A stretch of DNA of 20,679 nucleotides from Akkermansia muciniphila (GTDB lineage Bacteria > Verrucomicrobiota > Verrucomicrobiia > Verrucomicrobiales > Akkermansiaceae): positions 1-20,679 of the forward strand of contig SFDX01000037.1 in NCBI GenBank assembly GCA_004557455.1, given 5' to 3'. Numbering within the stretch: position 1 is the stretch's first letter; every line of letters begins with the position of its first letter. Position numbers and translations under genes: made by a program. Below, piece after piece: positions 1-6,716 of this stretch. Below the pieces are notes generated by a model. It ran no database searches. It had not been told where the DNA came from and saw only the letters and a program-made list of their open reading frames with translations.

Positions 1-1
1 A

Positions 2-223
2 CACCCCGAATACGCCGTCGATGGCGGGCTGTACAGCTACACGGCCTCCGACTACTTCACCGGTAACTGGATCGGCGAGGACACGAAGCTGGTGTACGAC
101 TCCGCTGCTCGGACGGTCTACGTGGAGAACGTAGTGAACTACACCGTTCCAGAACCCGCCACGGCCACCCTGAGCCTGCTGGGACTCGCGGCCCTGCTCG
201 GGCGCCGCCGCCGGAAGCACTGA
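2..223 (+). CDS. C-terminal fragment of a PEP-CTERM-anchored secreted protein
   Basis: The reading frame is open from the window edge to the TGA at 221-223 (73 codons visible; the start lies outside). The last ~24 residues carry the layout of a PEP-CTERM sorting signal: VPEP, then a hydrophobic segment (TATLSLLGLAALLG), then RRRRKH at the extreme C-terminus. In this family the signal retains the protein at the membrane for exosortase processing before release to the surface; that is family knowledge. The visible upstream part (Tyr, Gly and Asp rich, with the motif YFTGNWIGED) resembles the tail of an exported beta-rich domain, but I cannot name it. PEP-CTERM proteins are common in Verrucomicrobiota, and this is the best taxonomic hint at this end. 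Confidence 0.8.
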   Translation, partial: HPEYAVDGGLYSYTASDYFTGNWIGEDTKLVYDSAARTVYVENVVNYTVPEPATATLSLLGLAALLGRRRRKH

Positions 224-277
224 ATCCGAAATTCTCACTCGAATAACATCAAGATAAAACACACATTATTCAACACC

Positions 278-754
278 ATGTTGGGCTGCCTGGCGGCCCT
301 GTCCCTTGCGGCTTGCGGCGGCGGCGGAGGTGGCAGCGACTCGTCCTCCGCTTCAGCCGGGTCCTCGCTACTCAGCCCCGGCTACAACATCGTTACCCTG
401 GACGGCCTGATGGACGACGGAAAGGGCTACACCTTCGACCTGATCCGCGGCGGCGAATGCGACCTCAGCTTCTGGAATACCGCCCTCTACGAAGATCATG
501 CTTGGGTAGAGGACTATGAGGGACGCTGGACTGAGCGTCAATTGGCGGACGGCTCCTTCGAGATTCAGGTCACCGGCCTGACACCGGCACCGGAATCGAC
601 CACGAAGGCCGGCTGCGTCATCACATGCAACAACCCGATGATCCTGCGCATCCCCGCCGGGGAGATGGCCCGTTACCGCGCCGGCGAGGTGATTACCGGC
701 TCCTTTGCCTCCTCTCCGGCAGGCCCGGAGGTCGATATAACCGCCCCGATGTGA
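278..754 (+). CDS. Small hypothetical lipoprotein
   Basis: The 158-aa product starts MLGCLAALSLAAC and then has a run of six Gly and a Ser-rich stretch. LAAC is a lipobox, so Cys13 is the likely lipidated residue and the Gly/Ser stretch a flexible tether. The mature part (~125 aa) has a few Cys (GGECDLSFW, AGCVITC) and no domain I recognise. The start is doubtful. From ATG278 the signal peptide has no basic residue. In the same frame upstream, codons 248-277 read ATC AAG ATA AAA and so on, giving xKIKHTLFNT, a normal n-region whose first codon would be ATC rather than ATG. A weak -10-like CATTAT (264-269) sits 8 nt before ATG278 and would argue for the shorter form. It probably acts at the inner leaflet of the outer membrane; function unknown. 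Confidence 0.7.
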   Translation: MLGCLAALSLAACGGGGGGSDSSSASAGSSLLSPGYNIVTLDGLMDDGKGYTFDLIRGGECDLSFWNTALYEDHAWVEDYEGRWTERQLADGSFEIQVTGLTPAPESTTKAGCVITCNNPMILRIPAGEMARYRAGEVITGSFASSPAGPEVDITAPM

Positions 755-925
755 GGTCTGTGGAGAATGGCCACCTGGGGCCGTGATGAAGCAGAAACAC
801 AACCCTGAGGAGCAACGCCGGTCAATGGCAGCAAGATCGGAAAACCATACCCATTTATCCTGCAAGGGCTGCATTCTCACTGCATACGTTGTTCCCCGAG
901 CGCGTATCTCACAGCACCTTTCTCC

Positions 926-1522
926 TCACCCCCTCTCTACTTCTTCGGCGGCTTTGCGGCCGTAGGTGGTGCGGGGGTAGAGGGAGGCGGCGCGGCGGAG
1001 AAGTTCTTGGGCACCCGGGTGGTCGCGGAGGAGGGTTGAGCGGAGGGAGGCGGCGCGGTAGAGGAGGAGGGCGCGGTCTTGTTTGCTGCGGACGAAGCGG
1101 GAGGCTTCGAGGAGGGTGGAGCAGGCGGTTCGGGGATCGGCGGCGAGGGTGCGTTGAAGGTGCGCGAGTTCCAGCCAGCCGCGGAGGCGGCGCGGGTGGC
1201 GGCGGACGAGAGTTTCCAGCTCGGGGAGGAGGGTGGAATCCTGTTCGGCGATAATGCGTTGCACCAGTTGTGCCAATTCATCGTCAGCCGTGCAATAGTG
1301 ACCGGAGTAGAGGAAACGGGCCAGGATGTCCCCGAGAGCGGGCAGCGCCCATTGTCGGAGCATGCGAACCTCCCAGCTCACCAAGATAACCGCGCCGGCC
1401 AGCACCGCGAGGATCGACCCAGCGGTTGACAGCCCCGTATTGCCGGTGTACACCCAACAAAGGCCGCCGCTGAACAGAGCGAGTGGCAGCAGGAGACAGA
1501 GGGTGCGGAACAGAATGCGCAT
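926..1522 (-). CDS. Two-TM membrane protein with helical-repeat-like cytosolic tail
   Basis: The product has 198 aa. Two hydrophobic segments (about residues 7-25 and 32-50) are joined by a short loop, so both termini are probably cytosolic. The rest is Ala/Leu/Arg-rich and helical, with spacing like tetratricopeptide repeats (LRGWLELAHLQRTLAADPRTA, then LLLYRAASLRSTLLRDHPGAQELLRRAASLYP). I infer a TPR-like scaffold; no enzyme motif is visible. It starts 3 nt after the stop of the upstream LolA-like gene on the same strand, so the two are almost certainly one transcript, and a role with that envelope protein is plausible but unproven. There is no Shine-Dalgarno sequence before the ATG. It is convergent with the lipoprotein gene at 278-754; the 171 nt between them hold nothing I can call. 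Confidence 0.7.
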   Translation of the reverse strand: MRILFRTLCLLLPLALFSGGLCWVYTGNTGLSTAGSILAVLAGAVILVSWEVRMLRQWALPALGDILARFLYSGHYCTADDELAQLVQRIIAEQDSTLLPELETLVRRHPRRLRGWLELAHLQRTLAADPRTACSTLLEASRFVRSKQDRALLLYRAASLRSTLLRDHPGAQELLRRAASLYPRTTYGRKAAEEVERG

Positions 1523-1525
1523 GCG

Positions 1526-2242
1526 CTACTTCTTGTCGGGCAGGTCGTCCATCTCCAGATAGTTGCGAGAGAGGACACGCTCCGGATTCTGCGGGTTGCG
1601 GACCTCCAACACCATCTGCTTGAAGAACCAGGTATCATCCGAGAGCTTCTGTACGGAGTTGATGGTGAAGCGTTTGCGGAGCTTGCCATCCGGGCCGTGC
1701 CCATCAATTTGCCAAGAAGTCCCGTTCTCCTTATCTACCCACAGACGCACCCAAGAGAACTGCCCGACCCCCGGCTTGGGATTCGGTACCTCGACAATAT
1801 AGCAATCGCGCCCCTTGATGCGGCTCTCCGCGGTATTCTCAATGACCTTACCACCCTTCCAGTAGAGGAAGCGCAGGGAGAGATCCTCATAGCAAACATC
1901 AGTGCCTGCAATCGTCTGCGTGTACGAAGCCGGGCGCATGACCGTCGCCTTGTTATTCACCACGGTGAGCAGGTCCGCGCTGTTGGATTTAATGCGCACG
2001 TCAAAACGCTTCCAAGCCCCACCGGCCTTATATTGAAAAGCAATGGTCTCCCCGCGCGCACTGAGGCTGAAGGGCACCTTGACGCCACCCTTGCGGATTT
2101 TACCGAGGACATCCTTGTTCCCTTGGCTGACCGTCATATCGCGCATGGCGCGCAGGATCTCATCGGCGGAGGGAGTCTCTGCCGCGGCGGTGCCGGCCAA
2201 GGCCAGCAGCAGGGCGGCTGCGGTCGTCATCCAGTGTTTCAT
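1526..2242 (-). CDS. LolA-like outer-membrane lipoprotein-sorting protein
   Basis: The product has 238 aa. I chose ATG2242 because it gives a clean signal peptide (MKHWMTTAAALLLALAGTAAA, then ETPSADEIL); the open frame extends far upstream but only as antisense of the ankyrin gene. The mature protein starts with the DEILRAMRDM helix and continues with alternating strands containing YEDLSLRFLYW, GRDCYIVEVPNP and VRLWVDKENG, ending in NYLEMDDLPDKK. This is the pattern of the LolA-like 'outer membrane lipoprotein-sorting protein' family frequent in Verrucomicrobiota: a periplasmic half-barrel that binds lipid chains. Direct transport of lipoproteins is known for classical LolA; for this branch it is only inferred. 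An extended -10 lies 6 nt before the start. It is divergent from the ankyrin gene. Confidence 0.8.
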   Translation of the reverse strand: MKHWMTTAAALLLALAGTAAAETPSADEILRAMRDMTVSQGNKDVLGKIRKGGVKVPFSLSARGETIAFQYKAGGAWKRFDVRIKSNSADLLTVVNNKATVMRPASYTQTIAGTDVCYEDLSLRFLYWKGGKVIENTAESRIKGRDCYIVEVPNPKPGVGQFSWVRLWVDKENGTSWQIDGHGPDGKLRKRFTINSVQKLSDDTWFFKQMVLEVRNPQNPERVLSRNYLEMDDLPDKK

Positions 2243-2248
2243 GGCATC

Positions 2249-2277
2249 ATCATAGCACAGCCCGCGCCGCGGTGCGA
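2249..2277 (-). promoter_or_regulatory. Candidate extended -10 promoter of the LolA-like gene
   Basis: Read on the minus strand, TGC-TATGAT (hexamer at 2249-2254) is an extended -10 element. The -35 position (2272-2277) is poor (TCGCAC), which an extended -10 can tolerate. The hexamer ends 6 nt before the ATG at 2242, so transcription would begin at or within a base or two of the start codon, giving a leaderless message. Confidence 0.35.
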
Positions 2278-2342
2278 GCCCTAATTCCGCCAGCAGAGCG
2301 GATTTTTTTGCGGCGAGAGGGGAGTGCGGCGGTCCTTTTGTA

Positions 2343-2372
2343 TTGACAAGCTTCCGCCGAGGCTGGTATACT
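2343..2372 (+). promoter_or_regulatory. Sigma70-type promoter of the ankyrin-vWA-FHA operon
   Basis: TTGACA (2343-2348), an 18-nt spacer and TATACT (2367-2372) are very close to the sigma70 consensus. The ATG at 2382 is 9 nt past the -10, so the start site should fall within 2-3 nt of the initiation codon and the transcript would be leaderless. An in-frame TTG at 2343 extends the reading frame upstream, but it lies in the -35 hexamer and would not be transcribed from this promoter, which supports ATG2382. Confidence 0.65.
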
Positions 2373-2381
2373 GACGGTGGA

Positions 2382-3668
2382 ATGAACGAACTGCTTAGCG
2401 AGCTTCTCAAAGCGAGTCGAGCGGCGGTGCTGTGTGTCGCCGCCGCGTTGCCGGCTACGGCCGTGCCGGATGCTGCGGGGCTGATGGCAGCCCTGGCGAC
2501 CAACGACGATGTGCAGCGCTTGGAGCGCGCGGTGGAGGATGCCAAGACGGGCAAGATGATGATGACCTCGATGACCGCCGACCGCAAGGCGCAGCGGGAT
2601 GCCACGAAAGAGCTGAAGAAACTGGAGCGCGACTTGGCGAAATGCAAGCGGCAGCTCAAGCAGCGCAGCGAAGCCATTGCCCGCTTGGCCAAGGAAGTAG
2701 AGAAGAGCGGGAATATTAACCGGCGAGACAAGCAGGGACGCACCCTGGCCATGCTGGTGGCGGAGTGCAACTGCACGGCGGCCATGGAAAAGGTGTTGGC
2801 AGACGACCCGAAGCTGGACCTGCGCGACAAAGCCGGGCAGACGGCTCTGGGCTATGAACAAAGCGTCATGGGGTATGCCCTGGCCGCCCATTTGCAGAAG
2901 CGCTGGGCGCAGGCCATTGAAAACGCCGATGAGGACGCCGTGACCTATTTGTTGGAATGCGGTTTGCCCCCCGACACCTTGGTGGAAGGAGAACCGCCCT
3001 TGGGCTATGCCATCAAATCCGGCAAGAAAGAGGTAGTCGATGTGCTGCTCGCCACGCGTCCGTCCGTCAAGACCCGCATGTCCGACGGCACAACCATGCT
3101 CGAACAGGCGGTGTTGCATAATATGTCCGGGGCCATTCGCTATCTGGTAGGCGGAGGGTGCAACGTGAATGAACCCCTGAGCAGCGGCGAGCATCCCTTT
3201 TTCCGCTTGGTGACGCGAGGCAATGCCGAGGCCGTACGGACTTGGCTGGAAGTGGTGCCGGGCATGGATGCGCAGAAGCTGCCGAGCACCAACCCCGCCT
3301 GCGTGGCAGCCCGCTGCGGCACCCCCGAGACCTTGGCCGCCGTGCTGGACAGCAGGGCGAATCTGCTCGACACCCCGGATGACTTCGGCCACACACCGCT
3401 GCAGGAGGCGGCACGGCGAGGCAGCGTGGAAATGATTGCCGACCTGCTGAAACGGGGAGCCAAGCCGGATGCCGTATCCAAGCAAGGAGAGACCCCTCTG
3501 ATGTGCGCCGCCCTCAGCGGCAACGCGGCTGCCGTACGCGCCCTGTTGCAGGCCGCGCCCGAAACTCGAGATGCGAAAGACGCCGAAGGAAAGACCGCAG
3601 CGCGGTATGCCGAGCAATCCGGCAGTGCCGCAGCAGTGCAGGCGCTCTCTGCCGGTAATGAACAATGA
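2382..3668 (+). CDS. Exported coiled-coil and ankyrin-repeat protein
   Basis: The product has 428 aa from ATG2382. The N-terminus looks like a cleavable signal peptide (hydrophobic RAAVLCVAAALPATA, cut near residue 27), which places the protein in the periplasm. Residues ~65-108 are Lys/Glu/Arg-rich with heptad character (coiled coil). From ~112 to the end there are divergent ankyrin repeats; the clearest are 336-366 (GHTPLQEAARRGSVEMIADLL) and 369-400 (GETPLMCAALSGNAAAVRALL). Ankyrin repeats bind protein partners; no catalytic motif is seen. The gene is first in a three-gene unit, 9 nt before the vWA gene, so the periplasmic vWA domain is the obvious candidate partner (inference). There is no Shine-Dalgarno sequence. 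Exported bacterial ankyrin proteins occur but are much less usual than cytosolic ones. Confidence 0.8.
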   Translation: MNELLSELLKASRAAVLCVAAALPATAVPDAAGLMAALATNDDVQRLERAVEDAKTGKMMMTSMTADRKAQRDATKELKKLERDLAKCKRQLKQRSEAIARLAKEVEKSGNINRRDKQGRTLAMLVAECNCTAAMEKVLADDPKLDLRDKAGQTALGYEQSVMGYALAAHLQKRWAQAIENADEDAVTYLLECGLPPDTLVEGEPPLGYAIKSGKKEVVDVLLATRPSVKTRMSDGTTMLEQAVLHNMSGAIRYLVGGGCNVNEPLSSGEHPFFRLVTRGNAEAVRTWLEVVPGMDAQKLPSTNPACVAARCGTPETLAAVLDSRANLLDTPDDFGHTPLQEAARRGSVEMIADLLKRGAKPDAVSKQGETPLMCAALSGNAAAVRALLQAAPETRDAKDAEGKTAARYAEQSGSAAAVQALSAGNEQ

Positions 3669-3677
3669 TGATACACC

Positions 3678-5180
3678 ATGGCTATACACGTTAAAACTCG
3701 TTCTCGCCAGCGCCGCCTGATGCGCCTTGCCATGCGGCGTATCGCCGTTCAATCGCTGCTTATTTCACTTGCTCTGGTGTTGGGTGTGGCCGTTGTTTTG
3801 CTGTTGCGCTCCATCGTGCAGCTTTCTCCCTCTCGAGCGGTGTTCACCTATGTTCCACCCTCAGAACCGACCCCGACTCAACCGACCGAGGAAGACCCGC
3901 AGCCGCAGCAGGACCCGGGCGGCGGCGGTGGCTCCGTCTCCCCGGATATGCCCACCATCACGGTTGATGTCCCCTCGACGGTGAGCATGCCCACGGTGGA
4001 GGGGCTCGGCTTGGAGCAAACGGCGGATGACTCCTCATCCCTGGGCATCGGTATGGGAATGGGGGACGGCATCGGGTCGGGGGAAGGCCCCGGCAGCGGT
4101 ATGGGCTCGGGAGGCGGCACCGGTGGCGGACGCGACAAGGGGAAGGGCCCCGGCAAGAATGATGACCTGCAGGTTGTTCTGTTGCTGGATGCCTCCGGCA
4201 GTATGGACCAACTGCTGGCTGCAGCGGCGGATTCTATGGCCATGATGGTGGCGGTGTTCAACCAGTCGAAGCTCAACGGCCAGAAGCTCCGCGTCAACAT
4301 AGGGCTGGTGTGCTACGGGCAGGGTGAGAACGGCGGACAGGCCTACAAACTCTCCGACTTCTCCATGGACGAAAAGGCGATGAAGAAAGCACTGGAAGGC
4401 CGAATGGCCGACGGTGCCTTTGAGAGTTGCGGTGAGGCCATTGACTTTGCGGTCGAGAGCTTTGCATGGAACCGCCGCGACCGCGAGGATGTGCTGAAGG
4501 TCATCTTCATTGCCGGCAATGAGAGCTTTGATCAGGGAAGCGTCGATTATCGCGCTGCCATTCGCAAAGCAAAGGAATCTAACATCATCGTGAACACGGT
4601 TTACTGCGGTGGAATGAGCATGCTCGTGACCGAAAAGGATGTGGAGGAGCAGTGGCGTGAGGCGGCAGCACTCGGGAACGGGAGAGCCCTCACGTTCGAA
4701 TTTGAGGAGGTCGGGGAGAAGAAAGAAATCGCCCGGATATGCCGTGAGCTGTTCGAGGCGGCCAAGCGCCTGTATGATTGCCCGGTCGTGCCCACAGGCT
4801 CCCCCGCCGAGCAGGCCGCGCATGAAAAAGCCTTTGCCGAGCGCCCGCGCTTCGCCACCGGCGCCGACCGAATTTTCGATTGGATCTCGGACCACGCCGA
4901 TCTGCTCTCCGGCTATTGCTGGGATGCAACGGAGATTTGCCGACGGGCGGGGAAGGACTTCAAGCTGTATATGGTGGGAGGCAGAGCCAACCTGCCGGCG
5001 GCTTTCCGTCAAATGAGTGATGAGGAGGCGGAAGCCACCCTTCGACAGGCAGCAGAGGTTCGGCAGCGTATCATCGACTCGTATCAGGGCTCCACCACCG
5101 GTGGCAATGTCTTCGCCCGCAGAGCGTTGGAGACGGTTCGGGACCAAGCGCGCTCCAAGGGTATTGATATTAAGATATAG
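3678..5180 (+). CDS. Membrane-anchored vWA-domain protein
   Basis: The product has 500 aa. A very basic N-terminus (KTRSRQRRLMRLAMRR) precedes one TM helix (about 23-44), which by the positive-inside rule puts the remainder in the periplasm. Residues 56-85 are Pro/Gln/Glu-rich and 122-160 Gly/Met/Ser-rich: two flexible linkers. The vWA domain starts at ~163 (DLQVVLLLDASGSM); DASGS at 171-175 is the first MIDAS motif, binding a divalent metal. The Rossmann-type core continues through VIFIAGNESF (275-284) and NIIVNTVYCGG. The C-terminal ~130 residues form an extra helical domain that I do not recognise. vWA domains mediate metal-dependent protein binding. It lies 9 nt after the ankyrin gene, and its TAG overlaps a possible GTG start of the FHA gene, indicating translational coupling. 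No Shine-Dalgarno sequence is seen. Confidence 0.85.
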   Translation: MAIHVKTRSRQRRLMRLAMRRIAVQSLLISLALVLGVAVVLLLRSIVQLSPSRAVFTYVPPSEPTPTQPTEEDPQPQQDPGGGGGSVSPDMPTITVDVPSTVSMPTVEGLGLEQTADDSSSLGIGMGMGDGIGSGEGPGSGMGSGGGTGGGRDKGKGPGKNDDLQVVLLLDASGSMDQLLAAAADSMAMMVAVFNQSKLNGQKLRVNIGLVCYGQGENGGQAYKLSDFSMDEKAMKKALEGRMADGAFESCGEAIDFAVESFAWNRRDREDVLKVIFIAGNESFDQGSVDYRAAIRKAKESNIIVNTVYCGGMSMLVTEKDVEEQWREAAALGNGRALTFEFEEVGEKKEIARICRELFEAAKRLYDCPVVPTGSPAEQAAHEKAFAERPRFATGADRIFDWISDHADLLSGYCWDATEICRRAGKDFKLYMVGGRANLPAAFRQMSDEEAEATLRQAAEVRQRIIDSYQGSTTGGNVFARRALETVRDQARSKGIDIKI

Positions 5181-5188
5181 TGCATGCT

Positions 5189-6619
5189 ATGAAACAGATT
5201 CGCATTACCGATCCCAACGGTCGGAGCTTTGATTTTCCCTTTGAACCGACGGAAGGCCTCGCCATTTCCATCGGCAAGTCGGAGTCCTGTGCCGTGCATC
5301 TTGCGGAGGACCCGTTTGCATCCCGCGTGCATTGTTATGTTCAATGTGCCAATGGGTATATTTATATATCGGACAATCATTCCACGAATGGCCTTTTCCG
5401 CGATGAGGTGCGCGTGAGTGCGGAGCACATGCAGGAAGGGGTGCTGTACCGTGCCGGTGCTTCTTATATTGTCCTGATGGAGGCCGAGCCTGCTCCCGTG
5501 GAGGAAGGGGAGTTCGTACCGCCGCCCCTGCCGGAGGCCGAGCCTGCTCCCGTGGAGGAAGGGGAGTTCGTACCGCCGCCCCTGCCGGAGGCCGAGCCCG
5601 CTCCCGTGGAGGAGCCGGAGTTTGTGCCACCGCCCCTGCCGGAAGTCGAGCCTGCTCCCGAGGAGGAAGGGGAGTTTGTGTCACCGCCCCTGCCGGAAGT
5701 CGAGCCTGCTCCCGAGGAGGAAGCGGAGTTTGTGCCGCCGCCCCTGCCGGAGGCTGAGCCTGCTCCCGTGGAGGAAGCGGAGTTTGTGCCGCCGCCCCTG
5801 CCGGAGGCCGAGTCCGCTCCCGAGGAGGAAGGGGAGTTCGTGCCACCGCCCCTGCCGGAGGCCGGGTCCGCTCCCGAGAAGGAACCGGAGTTTGTGCCTT
5901 TCCCCGAGCCTTCGGAGGAATCGGAGCCCGCCCTCGAGCCGGTACTTGAGCCGGAACCCATCCCCGAACCACCCCCCTCTGAGCCCACCCCGCCGACCGC
6001 CGTGCGGCCGCGCGTCTTTCGACCGGAGGTAAAGGTGAAGCGCCGCAAGGCTGCGCCCCCGCGCCCGGCGGAGCAGGGCAAGGTCTCCCTCGCCCTGCAC
6101 GAGACCCGCAAGGTGCATATGGATGCGGGCGTGGTCAACACGGATGGAGGCGAGTTGCCCGCAGACTTCGGGCTCCGATTCCGGCTGGACAGCGTCTTGG
6201 TGTCCAACGACGGAGAATGCTGCCTGCGCTTCGGCGCCCATGCCGACAGCGATTGTTGCCTCTATCTGGTGCAGCATGATGTGGAAGGTTCTACCGAGCT
6301 GCTGCTGCCGGAGGCCCCGGATACTCCCAATCGACTTTATGCCGATGTCGAGGCACTCTTTCCTCCTTTGAGCGACAAGTGCGATTATGAGTACGAGCTT
6401 GCTCCCCCTTACGGTGAAGAGGTCGTCGTAGCGGTCGCCTGCTCGCAGCCCGTACCTTTGCCGGGTGCCCTTGCGGAGCAGCTCAAGCGCGGGGATTGTC
6501 CCCCCGTGCAGGGTGAGTTGGCCCTCATCGAGACGCTGAGCCGCAGGTATCCCGGGGCCCGTTGGGCCGTTGCGTGCCTGCGTTTCGATACCCGCACCAT
6601 CGGCGAGCGCACGGATTAG
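5189..6619 (+). CDS. FHA-domain protein with Pro/Glu 18-residue repeats and DUF4384-like C-terminus
   Basis: The product has 476 aa from ATG5189; a GTG at 5180 overlapping the vWA stop is an alternative that adds 3 residues. The FHA domain spans ~1-97 with the expected phosphothreonine-binding landmarks: IGK (28-30), SRVH (45-48) and STNG (65-68). Residues 98-241 are eight 18-residue repeats of the form EAEPAPVEEGEFVPPPLP, then a further Pro/Glu stretch and a basic patch (KVKRRK). The C-terminal ~150 residues (CCLYLVQHDVEG, then LFPPLSDK, then PPYGEEVVVAVACSQP) resemble DUF4384, a domain found in surface- or kinase-linked proteins; this assignment is by pattern only. There is no signal peptide or TM, so it should be cytosolic, opposite the exported ankyrin and vWA domains. 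No Ser/Thr kinase is visible in the window, so its phosphorylated partner is unknown. Confidence 0.8.
   Translation: MKQIRITDPNGRSFDFPFEPTEGLAISIGKSESCAVHLAEDPFASRVHCYVQCANGYIYISDNHSTNGLFRDEVRVSAEHMQEGVLYRAGASYIVLMEAEPAPVEEGEFVPPPLPEAEPAPVEEGEFVPPPLPEAEPAPVEEPEFVPPPLPEVEPAPEEEGEFVSPPLPEVEPAPEEEAEFVPPPLPEAEPAPVEEAEFVPPPLPEAESAPEEEGEFVPPPLPEAGSAPEKEPEFVPFPEPSEESEPALEPVLEPEPIPEPPPSEPTPPTAVRPRVFRPEVKVKRRKAAPPRPAEQGKVSLALHETRKVHMDAGVVNTDGGELPADFGLRFRLDSVLVSNDGECCLRFGAHADSDCCLYLVQHDVEGSTELLLPEAPDTPNRLYADVEALFPPLSDKCDYEYELAPPYGEEVVVAVACSQPVPLPGALAEQLKRGDCPPVQGELALIETLSRRYPGARWAVACLRFDTRTIGERTD
5480..5911 (+). repeat. 54-nt coding minisatellite, eight tandem units
   Basis: Eight in-frame 54-nt units start at 5480, 5534, 5588, 5642, 5696, 5750, 5804 and 5858. 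The first two (5480-5533 and 5534-5587) are identical base for base; later units differ by a few substitutions, and the eighth is the most diverged. Each encodes an 18-residue Pro/Glu unit of the FHA protein. The gradient from identical to diverged copies suggests that the array has expanded recently at its 5' end. Confidence 0.95.
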
Positions 6620-6716
6620 CCCACCTTTCAGAACCCATGCGGGCCGACCAGACGAAAATTTTTACAACTTCGCATAATCTTTTGAACAAATCCCCCGCCG
6701 AGGGTGTCCATACTGC

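Noticed and set aside
783..965. 60-codon frame between the lipoprotein and the TPR-like gene
   Set aside because: No signal, domain or start context; it overlaps the 3' end of the minus-strand gene.
2343..2381. Extension of the ankyrin gene to an in-frame TTG start
   Set aside because: The TTG is part of the TTGACA -35 hexamer, and the extension (SFRRGWYTDGG) spoils the signal peptide.
2243..2830. Upstream extension of the LolA-like frame on the minus strand
   Set aside because: It is antisense to the ankyrin gene, low in complexity, and a clean signal peptide starts at ATG2242.
6682..6714. Heat-shock-type promoter (TTTTGAAC and GTCCATACT) before clpB
   Set aside because: The spacing is several bases too long, and neither box is a good match; no CIRCE repeat either.
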